Of a stretch of DNA of 16,789 bases, positions 6,513 through 13,176 are shown in pieces. The DNA comes from Pseudomonadota bacterium (lineage in GTDB: Bacteria; Pseudomonadota; Gammaproteobacteria; Burkholderiales; Burkholderiaceae_B): NCBI GenBank assembly GCA_023388835.1, contig JAEWFK010000004.1, forward strand, positions 1 to 16,789, written 5' to 3'. Below the pieces are notes generated by a model. That model did no database searches. It worked only from the letters and a program-made list of their open reading frames with translations, and had not been told where the DNA came from. The first letter of the stretch is position 1; each line of letters begins with the position of its first letter. Position numbers and translations under genes: made by a program.

Positions 6513-8492
6513 TCAATACGCCTGCGACATCTGTTCCAGAATCGCCGGATTCTCCAGTGTAGAGACGTCCTGCGTAATCGGCTCGTTCTGCGCCACTACA
6601 CGCAGCAAGCGCCGCATGATCTTCCCCGAACGCGTCTTCGGCAGGTTCTCTCCGAAGCGGATTTCCTTGGGCTTGGCAATGGGGCCGATTTCCTTGCCCA
6701 CCCACTCGCGCAGCTCCCGCGCCACCTGCTTCCCTTCGTCTCCTTCGGGAAGATCACGCTTCAGCACCACGAAAGCCACGACCGCTTCGCCGGTCGTGGC
6801 GTCCGGTCGGCCCACCACGGCGGCTTCTGCCACGAGCGGGTGCGCGACCAATGCCGATTCGACTTCCATCGTGCCCAGGCGATGGCCCGACACGTTGAGA
6901 ACGTCGTCGATACGGCCCATGATCCAGAAATAGCCGTCGGTATCGCGCTGAGCGCCGTCTCCGGCCAGGTAGCTGCCGTTGAGTTCCGGCGGGAAATAGC
7001 TCTTCTTGAAGCGCTCCGGGTCCCCCCAGATGTTGCGGATCATGGCCGGCCACGGCCGCTGGATCACGAGGAATCCACCCTTGCCGGATTCGACCGGCTG
7101 CCCGGCCTCGTCGACGATGGCGGCTTCGATGCCCGGCAGCGGCAAAGTGCACGAACCTGGCTTGAGCGGCGTCGCCCCGGGTAAGGGCGTGATCATGTGC
7201 ACGCCGGTTTCCGTCTGCCACCAGGTATCGATCACTGGACAACGTTCGCGTCCGACATGGGTGTAGTACCACATCCATGCTTCGGGGTTGATCGGCTCTC
7301 CCACCGAACCGATGATGCGCAGGCTGGTGAGATCGAATTTCTTGGGATGATGCGCGTCATTCGATTCGGAAGCCTTGATCAGCGAGCGAATGGCCGTCGG
7401 CGCCGTGTAGAAAATTGTGCAGCGGTGGCGTTCGATCATCTCCCAGAAACGCGAGGGCGCCGGGTAGGTCGGCACACCTTCGAACATGATCTGTGTGGCA
7501 CCGGCGGCAAGCGGACCGTACGCAATATAGGTATGACCTGTGACCCAGCCCACGTCGGCCGTGCACCAGAAGATGTCGTCATCCTTCAGGTCGAAGGTCC
7601 ATTTCATGGTCAGAAGGGCCGAAAGCAGGTAGCCCGCCGATGAATGCTGCACGCCCTTGGGCTTGCCCGTGGAGCCGGAGGTATACAGGATGTAGAGCGG
7701 GTGTTCCGCATTGACGGGAACCGGTTCGCATGAGTCGGGCTGTTCAGCCACCAGCTCATGCATCCATCGGTCGCGATCGTCCTTCCATTCGACCGGTCCT
7801 CCGGTACGGCGATAGACGATCACATGACGCACGGCTTCGCCGCCGGGCTGCGACAGCGACTCATCGACCGCCTTCTTCAGTGGGATGTCGCGGCCGCCGC
7901 GCTTCTGTTCGTCTGCAGTGATCACCAGGGTCGCGCCGACGTCTACGCCGCGCTCGTGCAGACTCTTGGAAGAGAATCCGCCGAAGACAACCGAGTGCGT
8001 GATACCCAGGCGGGCACATGCCTGCATGGCCACCACGGCCTCGATCGACATCGGAAGATAGATGATGGCGCGATCGCCCTTCTGGTAACCCAGCGATTTG
8101 ATCCCATTGGCCAAGCGGCAGACGCGGGCGTGCAGTTCCTTGTAGGTGACTTGAGTCACCTGGCCGTCGTCGGATTCGAAGATGATCGCCGTCCTGTTCG
8201 CGGTGGACGTTCCCAGGTGCCGGTCCAGGCAGTTGGCGGATACGTTCAGCTCTCCGTCGGAAAACCAGCGATAGAACGGCGCCTCTGACTCATCGAGCAC
8301 GGTGGTGAACGGTTTGTCCCAGACCAGATGCTCGCGTGCCAGGCGGGCCCAGAAGCCTTCGGGGTCGCGCCGCGCCTCGTCGCAGAGCGCCTGGTAGGCA
8401 TCCATGCCGGAAATATTGGCAGTTGCACTCACCCGTTCGAACGGGCCGAACACCCGAGTCTCGGTGAGTACCGATTCGATTCCACTCGACAT
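6513..8492 (-). CDS. acs: Acetyl-CoA synthetase (AMP-forming)
   Basis: The 659-residue enzyme activates acetate to acetyl-CoA through acetyl-AMP in the cytoplasm and is the usual length. The adenylate-forming P-loop motif YTSGSTGKPKGV lies at residues 270-281. DTWWQTETG follows further on; its tryptophan limits the acyl pocket to acetate or propionate in this family. The YFWIMGRIDDVLNVSGHR hinge segment is present. PKTRSGKIMRR near the C-terminus holds K624, equivalent to the catalytic lysine that Pat/GNAT enzymes acetylate to switch Acs off. The ATG at 8492 has AGGAG 8 bases upstream, inside the end of the MFS gene. Three bases separate it from the MFS stop, so it is the third gene of a GlcG-MFS-acs operon. 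The pairing with a transporter suggests uptake and activation of the same small acid, but that is inference. prpE-type propionyl activity cannot be fully excluded. Confidence 0.97.
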   Translation of the reverse strand: MSSGIESVLTETRVFGPFERVSATANISGMDAYQALCDEARRDPEGFWARLAREHLVWDKPFTTVLDESEAPFYRWFSDGELNVSANCLDRHLGTSTANRTAIIFESDDGQVTQVTYKELHARVCRLANGIKSLGYQKGDRAIIYLPMSIEAVVAMQACARLGITHSVVFGGFSSKSLHERGVDVGATLVITADEQKRGGRDIPLKKAVDESLSQPGGEAVRHVIVYRRTGGPVEWKDDRDRWMHELVAEQPDSCEPVPVNAEHPLYILYTSGSTGKPKGVQHSSAGYLLSALLTMKWTFDLKDDDIFWCTADVGWVTGHTYIAYGPLAAGATQIMFEGVPTYPAPSRFWEMIERHRCTIFYTAPTAIRSLIKASESNDAHHPKKFDLTSLRIIGSVGEPINPEAWMWYYTHVGRERCPVIDTWWQTETGVHMITPLPGATPLKPGSCTLPLPGIEAAIVDEAGQPVESGKGGFLVIQRPWPAMIRNIWGDPERFKKSYFPPELNGSYLAGDGAQRDTDGYFWIMGRIDDVLNVSGHRLGTMEVESALVAHPLVAEAAVVGRPDATTGEAVVAFVVLKRDLPEGDEGKQVARELREWVGKEIGPIAKPKEIRFGENLPKTRSGKIMRRLLRVVAQNEPITQDVSTLENPAILEQMSQAY

Positions 8493-8495
8493 TTT

Positions 8496-9833
8496 TTAGT
8501 CTCCTGTTGCTGATGATGAAATGCTTTTATGCACGGCCAACTGGCGAGCCTGCATGCCCCGTGAAAAATCCACCCCCGCCAGGACCACGAGGCCAACCAG
8601 AAAAAAGCTGCCGGTCAGGAGCAGCGCAAGCCGATGATTTCCGCCGCTCACCCATGTCACCCATCCGTAGAATAATGGCCCCACCACTGCGGCAAGTTGT
8701 ATGGCGAACGTCCAGAGCGAGAAAAATTCGGCGAGCCTGCCTGGCGGCGCCAAGGCCCCCACCATGGCCCGCCCGGCGCTCTGGCTGGTACCCATGCAGA
8801 CCCCCGCCAGGGCGGCCGCCAACCAGAACACCCAGAGCTGGACAGCGACATAAGCCACGAGCACCATGACGATCCAGCCCGCCAGCGTGATAGCCAGTGC
8901 GCGCTTGTGGCCAATGCGATCCTGCACATGCCCAAAGCAGAACGCTCCCACGGCGGCAGCGATATTGACGGTGAAGACGAGCAACATGGTCTGGGCCATC
9001 GTGAAGCCCATGGCCTCGGACGCGTAGACAGCCGCCAGCGTGACAACAACCGCAATACCCGCCTGATAGAAAGCTCCGCAAACCAATAAGCGGCGAAAAT
9101 CTGGGAAGTTCGCGCCGGCGTCGCGCCATGCATTGCTCAGCCGCTGCCACACTCCCTCAGGTGGCCGATATGTGGCAGCCGAGCGTTCGCGGAGCAGCAG
9201 GAATGATGGTATCGCCGCAAGCGCGAAAACGGCAGCGGTCAGAAGCATGATCCACGGCACGTAGTCCTGTGCGTGCAACCCGGCTGTTTCGGCACGAGTA
9301 GCGACGAACAGTGAAATTCCAAGGGTCAGCATGCCGCCCAGATAGCCGAAGCTCCAGCCCCAGCCCGAAACGCGCCCCAAGGCTTCGGGCCGTGCGATCT
9401 CCGGCAGAAAGGCGGCGATGAGGGATTCGCCGACACAGTAGCAATAATTCGACAGCGCCAGGGCAAGGAGCCCGATGGCAATGTCGTTCGGCCCGGCGAG
9501 CGCCAGCATGGCTGTGCCGCCGACACAGCCCGCGGTGCTGATGAAAAGGAAACGGCGCTTACGCGCCCGGGCATCGGCCCGCGCTCCCACTGCCGGCATG
9601 GTCAGCATGATCAGCAGATAGGAAAGCGACAAGGCGCTGGTGAACGCCAGCGTGCCCCAATCGCGCCCGGCCGCGACCACGCCGACGAAGTAGGCGCTGA
9701 ACACCGTGGTGAGCACCACGGTGGTATAGCCCGAATTGGCGAAATCGTACATGGCCCAGGCCCAGAGCTCGCGCCGGGTCACCCCCGGATTCAGGGCGTC
9801 ACGGACCCGGGACGCAGACTGCGGCCCGGCCAT
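8496..9833 (-). CDS. MFS transporter of the UMF1 (Atg22-like) family
   Basis: This 445-residue protein has about 12 predicted membrane segments and opens with WAWAMYDFANSGYTTVVLT; the YDFANS(A/G)Y motif is the mark of the UMF1/Atg22-like branch of the major facilitator superfamily. Cytoplasmic basic loops such as GARADARARKRR (after helix 2-3) and GHVQDRIGHKRA (equivalent loop of the second half) show the MFS duplication. A larger central loop around RSAATYRPPEGVWQRLSNAWRD separates the halves. The ATG at 9833 follows the GlcG-like gene stop by 2 bases with no clear Shine-Dalgarno, so coupling is likely. Eukaryotic Atg22 exports amino acids from the vacuole; most bacterial members have no known substrate. 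Position directly before acs suggests movement of acetate, another short acid, or a compound metabolised to acetate. Family is confident, substrate is open. Confidence 0.92.
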   Translation of the reverse strand: MAGPQSASRVRDALNPGVTRRELWAWAMYDFANSGYTTVVLTTVFSAYFVGVVAAGRDWGTLAFTSALSLSYLLIMLTMPAVGARADARARKRRFLFISTAGCVGGTAMLALAGPNDIAIGLLALALSNYCYCVGESLIAAFLPEIARPEALGRVSGWGWSFGYLGGMLTLGISLFVATRAETAGLHAQDYVPWIMLLTAAVFALAAIPSFLLLRERSAATYRPPEGVWQRLSNAWRDAGANFPDFRRLLVCGAFYQAGIAVVVTLAAVYASEAMGFTMAQTMLLVFTVNIAAAVGAFCFGHVQDRIGHKRALAITLAGWIVMVLVAYVAVQLWVFWLAAALAGVCMGTSQSAGRAMVGALAPPGRLAEFFSLWTFAIQLAAVVGPLFYGWVTWVSGGNHRLALLLTGSFFLVGLVVLAGVDFSRGMQARQLAVHKSISSSATGD

Positions 9834-9835
9834 GT

Positions 9836-10243
9836 TCAGGACTGCAATGCGGCGATGCCGGCGCGAGCGATCTGAGCGTCTTCGTCGGACTTGACGCCCG
9901 AGACACCGACGGCGCCGACCACATGCCCGTCGTGCACGATGGGAACCCCCCCTTCGAGCATGCCGTCGATCATCGGAACCGACAGGAATGCATACCGGCC
10001 CTGATTGATGGTGTCTTCATAGCCTTTCGACTCGCGACGGCCAAGCGCCGCGGTGCGCGCCTTGGAGGGGGCAATGTGCGAGGACAACGGCGCTGCGCCA
10101 TCGAGCCTGACCAGCCCGAGCAGGTGGCCGCCATCGTCGGTCACGGCGATGGTGACCGGCCATTTATTCTGTTCGGCATGACGCCGGGCGGCGGCGAGGA
10201 TGGCTTGGACATCGTCGACCGAAAGGATGGGTTTGGTGTTCAT
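9836..10243 (-). CDS. GlcG/HbpS family protein (DUF336)
   Basis: The 135-residue protein belongs to the GlcG/HbpS-like family. It shows the usual order: an N-terminal helix (SVDDVQAILAAARRHAEQN), the strand pair TIAVTDDGGHLLGLVRLDGAAP, the KARTAALGRRES helix, and the C-terminal glycine-rich segment GGVPIVHDGHVVGAVGVSGV. No signal peptide is visible, so it is probably cytoplasmic. HbpS of Streptomyces binds haem and senses redox stress, while GlcG is encoded with glycolate oxidase genes without a proven role. AGGGAG lies 4 bases before the ATG at 10243. It is the first gene of the operon with the MFS transporter and acs, and its promoter should lie in 10244-10420, where no convincing -35/-10 pair was found on this strand. 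Small DUF336 proteins often accompany catabolic genes, which fits here. Confidence 0.9.
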   Translation of the reverse strand: MNTKPILSVDDVQAILAAARRHAEQNKWPVTIAVTDDGGHLLGLVRLDGAAPLSSHIAPSKARTAALGRRESKGYEDTINQGRYAFLSVPMIDGMLEGGVPIVHDGHVVGAVGVSGVKSDEDAQIARAGIAALQS

Positions 10244-10310
10244 GTGTCTCCCTGGAATAATGCATTTTCGCCGGAAATGGCGGGGTCGGACTGCGTTTTA
10301 TCAAGAGTAA

Positions 10311-10323
10311 GGTTGTCGCAACC
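10311..10323. repeat. Short perfect inverted repeat in the divergent promoter region
   Basis: GGTTG-TCG-CAACC is a 5+3+5 base palindrome, 68 bases upstream of the GlcG-like gene and 150 bases upstream of the NlpC/P60 gene. It may be a regulator site, but a repeat this short arises by chance often. Confidence 0.25.
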
Positions 10324-10391
10324 GCAGAAAGCACTTTACCGCTACTTTGGCGCTAGGGTAAACTTCCGAGCTAATTTCAAGGCGACGCGAA

Positions 10392-10463
10392 CCCGTTCAC
10401 GGGGGAAGCCGCTGGATCCGGCCCGTAACGGGCATATACCCGACACGTTACGGGCTTTTTCTT
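10392..10463 (+). terminator. Terminator-like hairpin with competing stems, just before the NlpC/P60 start codon
   Basis: A perfect 10-base-pair stem, GCCCGTAACG (10421-10430) with CGTTACGGGC (10446-10455), has a 15-base loop and is followed by TTTTTCTTT. The last T lies 9 bases before the ATG at 10473, where no Shine-Dalgarno is visible. Two other pairings exclude this stem: a small hairpin GCCCG-TAA-CGGGC (10421-10433), and CCCGTT (10392-10397) with AACGGG (10427-10432). No gene on the plus strand lies upstream for it to end, so it is either a transcription attenuator of the lipoprotein gene or the 3' end of a small RNA starting within about 10300-10400. The rest of 10244-10420 holds no gene I can recognise. 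Confidence 0.7.
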
Positions 10464-10472
10464 TGGTATCCA

Positions 10473-11180
10473 ATGTCTGCTCAACCGCCACATAGCAGGG
10501 ACGCTGGTCGCGATCTATCCGCCACAAGGCGGGCTTTCCACCTTCTGACCGTAGCGTTATGCCTAGTATTGGCCGGGTGCGCCACACAAGGCGAATCATA
10601 TAAATTAGCCGGCTCCGACGAATTCGACAACGTCGGCCTGATGGTTGACCGCGGCCAGCGCAGCCAGTACCTCGGCGACGTCCGGTCCGACCCCCTGGGC
10701 GCCTATCTCTCGGCGCACGATAAATTCAGCCGTCCCCAAGCGCATACGCGTGGCCTCGCCTCCACCGCCATGAACTATCTTGGCATCAAGTACCGTTTCG
10801 GCGGCGATACACCCACCCAGGGCTTTGACTGCAGCGGCCTCGTGCGTTACGCCGCCGAAAAATCGCTGGGTCTCAAACTGCCGCGCCGTTCCTCCGAAAT
10901 GGCGCGCCAGGGCGAGTCGGTCAACCGCAAAGACCTCGAACGCGGCGATCTTGTCTTCTTCAATACGCGCGGCCAGCGCTTCTCCCACGTCGGCATCTAT
11001 CTGGGCGAAGGCAAATTCGTGCACGCTCCCAGCTCCGGCTCCAAAGTCCGCGTTGAAAGCATGAATATCGGCTATTGGAAAAAGCGCTACAACGGCGCGC
11101 GCCGTCTCGCTTCCAGCACGAATGGCGTACGGGTGGCGGGCAAGGCGAAGAGTGCCGGCCAGAAGATCGCATCCAAATAG
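10473..11180 (+). CDS. NlpC/P60 (C40) cell-wall peptidase lipoprotein
   Basis: The 235-residue protein begins with a lipoprotein signal peptide: basic RR at 19-20, a hydrophobic stretch, and the lipobox LAGC with lipidation at C36. A spacer of about 60 residues leads to an NlpC/P60 domain (about 95-205). Its catalytic cysteine is C120 (GFDCSGLV), the histidine H172 (FSHVGIYLG) and the third polar residue H184 (FVHAPSSG). Such enzymes are periplasmic endopeptidases that cut peptidoglycan stem peptides, like E. coli Spr/MepS and NlpC. The C-terminus is basic (RVAGKAKSAGQKIASK). The ATG at 10473 is the only in-frame start before the lipobox, although it has no Shine-Dalgarno and closely follows a terminator hairpin. 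It is transcribed alone, convergent with the rhodanese gene. Residue 37 is alanine, not aspartate, which is compatible with outer-membrane sorting. Confidence 0.93.
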   Translation: MSAQPPHSRDAGRDLSATRRAFHLLTVALCLVLAGCATQGESYKLAGSDEFDNVGLMVDRGQRSQYLGDVRSDPLGAYLSAHDKFSRPQAHTRGLASTAMNYLGIKYRFGGDTPTQGFDCSGLVRYAAEKSLGLKLPRRSSEMARQGESVNRKDLERGDLVFFNTRGQRFSHVGIYLGEGKFVHAPSSGSKVRVESMNIGYWKKRYNGARRLASSTNGVRVAGKAKSAGQKIASK

Positions 11181-11223
11181 ATCTCCTCGCAAGCGCTGTG
11201 AGAGCAGGACCCTGCTTCGATAT

Positions 11224-11251
11224 ACGGGCCGCAAGCCAAGCTGCGGCCCGT
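11224..11251. terminator. Hairpin between convergent NlpC/P60 and rhodanese genes
   Basis: A perfect 10-base-pair stem, ACGGGCCGCA (11224-11233) with TGCGGCCCGT (11242-11251), has an 8-base loop. Only TTT follows on the plus strand and there is no T-run on the minus strand. Its position, 43 bases after the lipoprotein stop and 7 bases before the rhodanese stop, suggests a terminator shared by both convergent genes, with weak U-tracts. Confidence 0.6.
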
Positions 11252-11258
11252 TTCGCAT

Positions 11259-11663
11259 TCAGGCCTTGGAAGACTTCTTTTCCGCAACCGGCAGACCGGC
11301 CTTCTTCCAGGCGGAAAATCCGCCGTCGATGTGGCTCACGCCGGACAGTCCCATATCCTGCAAGGTCGCAGCGGCAAGGCTGGAACGCCAGGCCGATCCG
11401 CAGTACAGAATGAATTCCTTTTCTTCCCCGAAGATGCCTTTGTAGTAGGGGCTGTCCGGATCGACCCAGAATTCGAGCATGCCTCTCGGCGCGTGAAATG
11501 CACCCGGAATCATGCCTTCGCGTTCGAGCTCGCGCACATCACGAATATCCACGAACACGACATCAGGCTGGTCGAGCTTTTCCTGTGCCTCGTCGAGCGT
11601 CAGCGTGCGTATGCGCGCGCGCGCCTCACTCAGCATTTCCTTATACCCCTTCGTGATCGGCAT
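11259..11663 (-). CDS. Single-domain rhodanese-like sulfurtransferase
   Basis: The 134-residue protein is one rhodanese domain. Its active-site loop is CGSAWRSS with the persulfide cysteine C88 and R93, fitting the CxxxxR pattern of sulfurtransferases. The earlier VDIRDVRELEREGMIPGAFHAPRG segment (about 38-61) and the later HIDGGFSAWKKAGLP are standard for the fold. The N-terminal extension KGYKEMLSEARARIRTLT is common in short bacterial members. It is expected to carry sulfane sulfur in the cytoplasm. The ATG at 11663 has a near-perfect AAGGAGGA (11674-11667). The DUF2325 gene ends 21 bases upstream on the same strand, so the two probably share the Fur-box promoter at 12057-12085. The physiological donor and acceptor are not known; with cysB close by, a role in cysteine or iron-sulfur sulfur handling is a reasonable inference. 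Confidence 0.93.
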   Translation of the reverse strand: MPITKGYKEMLSEARARIRTLTLDEAQEKLDQPDVVFVDIRDVRELEREGMIPGAFHAPRGMLEFWVDPDSPYYKGIFGEEKEFILYCGSAWRSSLAAATLQDMGLSGVSHIDGGFSAWKKAGLPVAEKKSSKA

Positions 11664-11684
11664 TCGTCCTCCTTGAGTTGTCGG

Positions 11685-12026
11685 CTAGCGCTCCACCCGA
11701 GCGCAACCCCGGGGACATGCTACTTCGCAATAGCCGCAAAGCGCCAGGGCCTGCTTCATGCTGCACACCGAACGCCGGCACACCAGAACCCGGATGCCCG
11801 AGCGTTGGGCGGCGGCGCGGAAGGTTTTCATGACGTTGTGGCCGAGGAAATCGGTCAGCAAGATCAATAGCTGCGTGCCCGAAGGCAACTGCAGGGTCTT
11901 CTTCTGATGAGAGGGTTCGCGGCCGCTGATGTGCTGCCTGATCGCGATGTTATGGCCACGAAGGACGTCGGGGATATTGCCCAGGCGATCGGCTCCCACG
12001 ACCACGGCACTGACAAGCTCGGACAT
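11685..12026 (-). CDS. DUF2325 domain protein with cysteine-rich C-terminus
   Basis: This 113-residue protein matches the DUF2325 family: an N-terminal strand-turn SAVVVGADRLGNIPDVLRG, then ISGREPSHQKKTLQLP, and the LLILLTDFLGHNVMKTFRAAAQ segment, suggesting a small Rossmann-like domain. The last 31 residues hold six cysteines, C83, C88, C97, C100, C104 and C108, with CRRSVC followed by CGYCEVACPRGC. This could bind a metal or an iron-sulfur cluster. The open frame continues upstream to 12152, but the ATG at 12026 starts at the conserved domain, has GGAG 5 bases before it, and lies about 24 bases below the predicted transcription start. The family has no established function. Promoter context (Fur box) and the following rhodanese gene suggest a role in iron and sulfur balance. 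No signal peptide is seen. Confidence 0.88.
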   Translation of the reverse strand: MSELVSAVVVGADRLGNIPDVLRGHNIAIRQHISGREPSHQKKTLQLPSGTQLLILLTDFLGHNVMKTFRAAAQRSGIRVLVCRRSVCSMKQALALCGYCEVACPRGCARVER

Positions 12027-12056
12027 AATGGCTCCAGATGTCGGAATGATTGCTGA

Positions 12057-12085
12057 ACGATAATGATTCCTATTTGCGTTGTCAA
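12057..12085 (-). promoter_or_regulatory. Sigma-70 promoter of the DUF2325-rhodanese pair
   Basis: On the minus strand a perfect -35 TTGACA (12085-12080) is followed after 17 bases by the -10 TATCGT (12062-12057, 4 of 6 to consensus). The predicted start near 12050 gives a leader of about 24 bases to the ATG at 12026, with GGAG in between. It lies 59 bases beyond the cysB stop. Confidence 0.65.
12059..12077 (-). promoter_or_regulatory. Fur box overlapping the DUF2325 promoter
   Basis: The 19 bases read GCAAATAGGAATCATTATC on the minus strand and match 14 of 19 positions of the Fur consensus GATAATGATAATCATTATC. The right ten bases, AATCATTATC, match completely. The site covers most of the spacer and part of the -10, the usual place for Fur repression with Fe(II). 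Repression when iron is plentiful is inferred; binding is not shown. Confidence 0.6.
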
Positions 12086-12144
12086 TCTGGATTTGCATGT
12101 CTTCGTTACAGACTTCCCGAGGCCCGGCGTCTGCTTCCCGCGGC

Positions 12145-13104
12145 TCAGGCATTTGCGTCCGCCACCTGGGTCTGCTCCACGGCCTCCAGGACCACGTCGC
12201 GAGTCAGATGCGGCGCCAGCATTTCAATGAGGACATAGACGTAGTCACGCAGAAAGACGCCCGACTTCACCGCAACCCGCGCGGTATGGGTGCCGAACAG
12301 GTGGCCGGCCGGCAGACCGATCAGGCCTCGGTCCCGCCTGGGGTCAAATGCAATCCCCGCGATGATGCCGATGCCCAATCCAACATCGACATAAGTCTTG
12401 ATGACGTCGGCGTCGATGGCCTCCAGCACGATGTCGGGGCGCACCCCGCTTCCGGCAAATACGGCGTCGATCGATGCGCGACCGGAGAAGGCGCGATCGT
12501 AGGTCACGACTGGATACTGCGCGACTTGCTCCAGCGATATGGCCCGAGCGGCGCTCGACTTGAGCTCCGCCAACGGGTGGTCTGGCCTGATAACGATGGT
12601 GTGCTCCCATTCGTATACTGGCAAGGTTGCGAGTCCGGGCGTGCGCGACAGGGTTTCGGTGGCAATGGCGACATCGGCCTGCTCATGCAGCACCATGCGC
12701 GCCAGCGTGGCGGGATCGCCTTCGGCCAGTTGCAGCCGCACCTTGGGGAAACGTTCCCGGAAGGCGGGAATTACACGCGGAAGCAAATAACGGGCTTGCG
12801 TGTGGGTGCAGCCGATAATCAAATTGCCTTCGTCCTCGCGCGCGAATTCGTCGCTCACGCGCTTGAGGTTGTCTACTTCGCGCATGATGCGCTCAATCAC
12901 CTGTGCAACGGCGTGGCCGGGCTTCGTCAGGCCTTTGATACGCTTGCCATGACGCTCGAATATCTTCACTCCCAATTCGTCTTCGAATTCGATGATGGCC
13001 TTGGATACACCCGGTTGTGATGTGTAAAGACTGCGCGCGGCGTCCGTAAGATTGAAGTTGCGCCGGATCGTTTCACGAACGAAACGAAATTGCTGTAGGT
13101 TCAT
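12145..13104 (-). CDS. cysB: LysR-type regulator CysB
   Basis: The 319-residue protein is CysB, the activator of sulfate uptake and cysteine biosynthesis genes (or its close paralogue Cbl), with O/N-acetylserine as inducer in enterobacteria. It begins MNLQQFRFVRETIRRNFNLTDAA, with the winged helix-turn-helix at about 18-50 (TDAARSLYTSQPGVSKAI). The inducer/sulfate pocket is retained: T100 and T102 with Q103 in CTHTQARY, plus T149 and T201, at nearly the same numbers as enterobacterial CysB. The ATG at 13104 is chosen because the protein then starts exactly like CysB; an ATG at 13131 would add nine residues encoded by a terminator-like hairpin. GGGGC 8 bases upstream may serve as a weak ribosome site. 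It lies between mmsA and the DUF2325 gene on the same strand, with its own probable promoter at 13130-13135. Confidence 0.93.
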   Translation of the reverse strand: MNLQQFRFVRETIRRNFNLTDAARSLYTSQPGVSKAIIEFEDELGVKIFERHGKRIKGLTKPGHAVAQVIERIMREVDNLKRVSDEFAREDEGNLIIGCTHTQARYLLPRVIPAFRERFPKVRLQLAEGDPATLARMVLHEQADVAIATETLSRTPGLATLPVYEWEHTIVIRPDHPLAELKSSAARAISLEQVAQYPVVTYDRAFSGRASIDAVFAGSGVRPDIVLEAIDADVIKTYVDVGLGIGIIAGIAFDPRRDRGLIGLPAGHLFGTHTARVAVKSGVFLRDYVYVLIEMLAPHLTRDVVLEAVEQTQVADANA

Positions 13105-13128
13105 AAAAATAGCCCCGTTAGACGGGGC
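13105..13128 (-). terminator. Probable mmsA terminator abutting the cysB start codon
   Basis: Read on the minus strand, a 7-base-pair stem (ACGGGGC 13122-13128 paired with GCCCCGT 13112-13118, 3-base loop) is followed by TATTTTT and then directly by the cysB ATG at 13104. It is 48 bases after the mmsA stop and fits an intrinsic terminator for mmsA. A perfect TATAAT precedes it, so the cysB transcript may begin inside it. Confidence 0.6.
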
Positions 13129-13129
13129 C

Positions 13130-13135
13130 ATTATA
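13130..13135 (-). promoter_or_regulatory. Candidate -10 box for cysB
   Basis: The minus strand reads a perfect TATAAT, 25 bases before the cysB ATG. The predicted start is near 13123, inside the hairpin, giving a leader of about 19 bases. The -35 region is poor (TAAGTA at 17 bases), as expected for an activated or autoregulated promoter. Confidence 0.45.
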
Positions 13136-13176
13136 AGTAATGATGAACGTCCTACTTATTATTTTCGGAAATAAGC

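Noticed and set aside
10274..10300. Possible sigma-54 promoter (TGGC...TGC) upstream of the GlcG-like operon or the lipoprotein gene
   Set aside because: The GG-GC spacing is two bases too long for a -24/-12 promoter.
13102..13131. Upstream ATG at 13131 as the cysB start
   Set aside because: The nine added residues are encoded by the terminator-like hairpin, whereas MNLQQFRFVRETI at 13104 is the normal CysB N-terminus.
13155..13175. AT-rich hairpin just after the mmsA stop
   Set aside because: The stem is only about six A-T pairs with no following T-run; the GC-rich hairpin at 13112-13128 is the better terminator.
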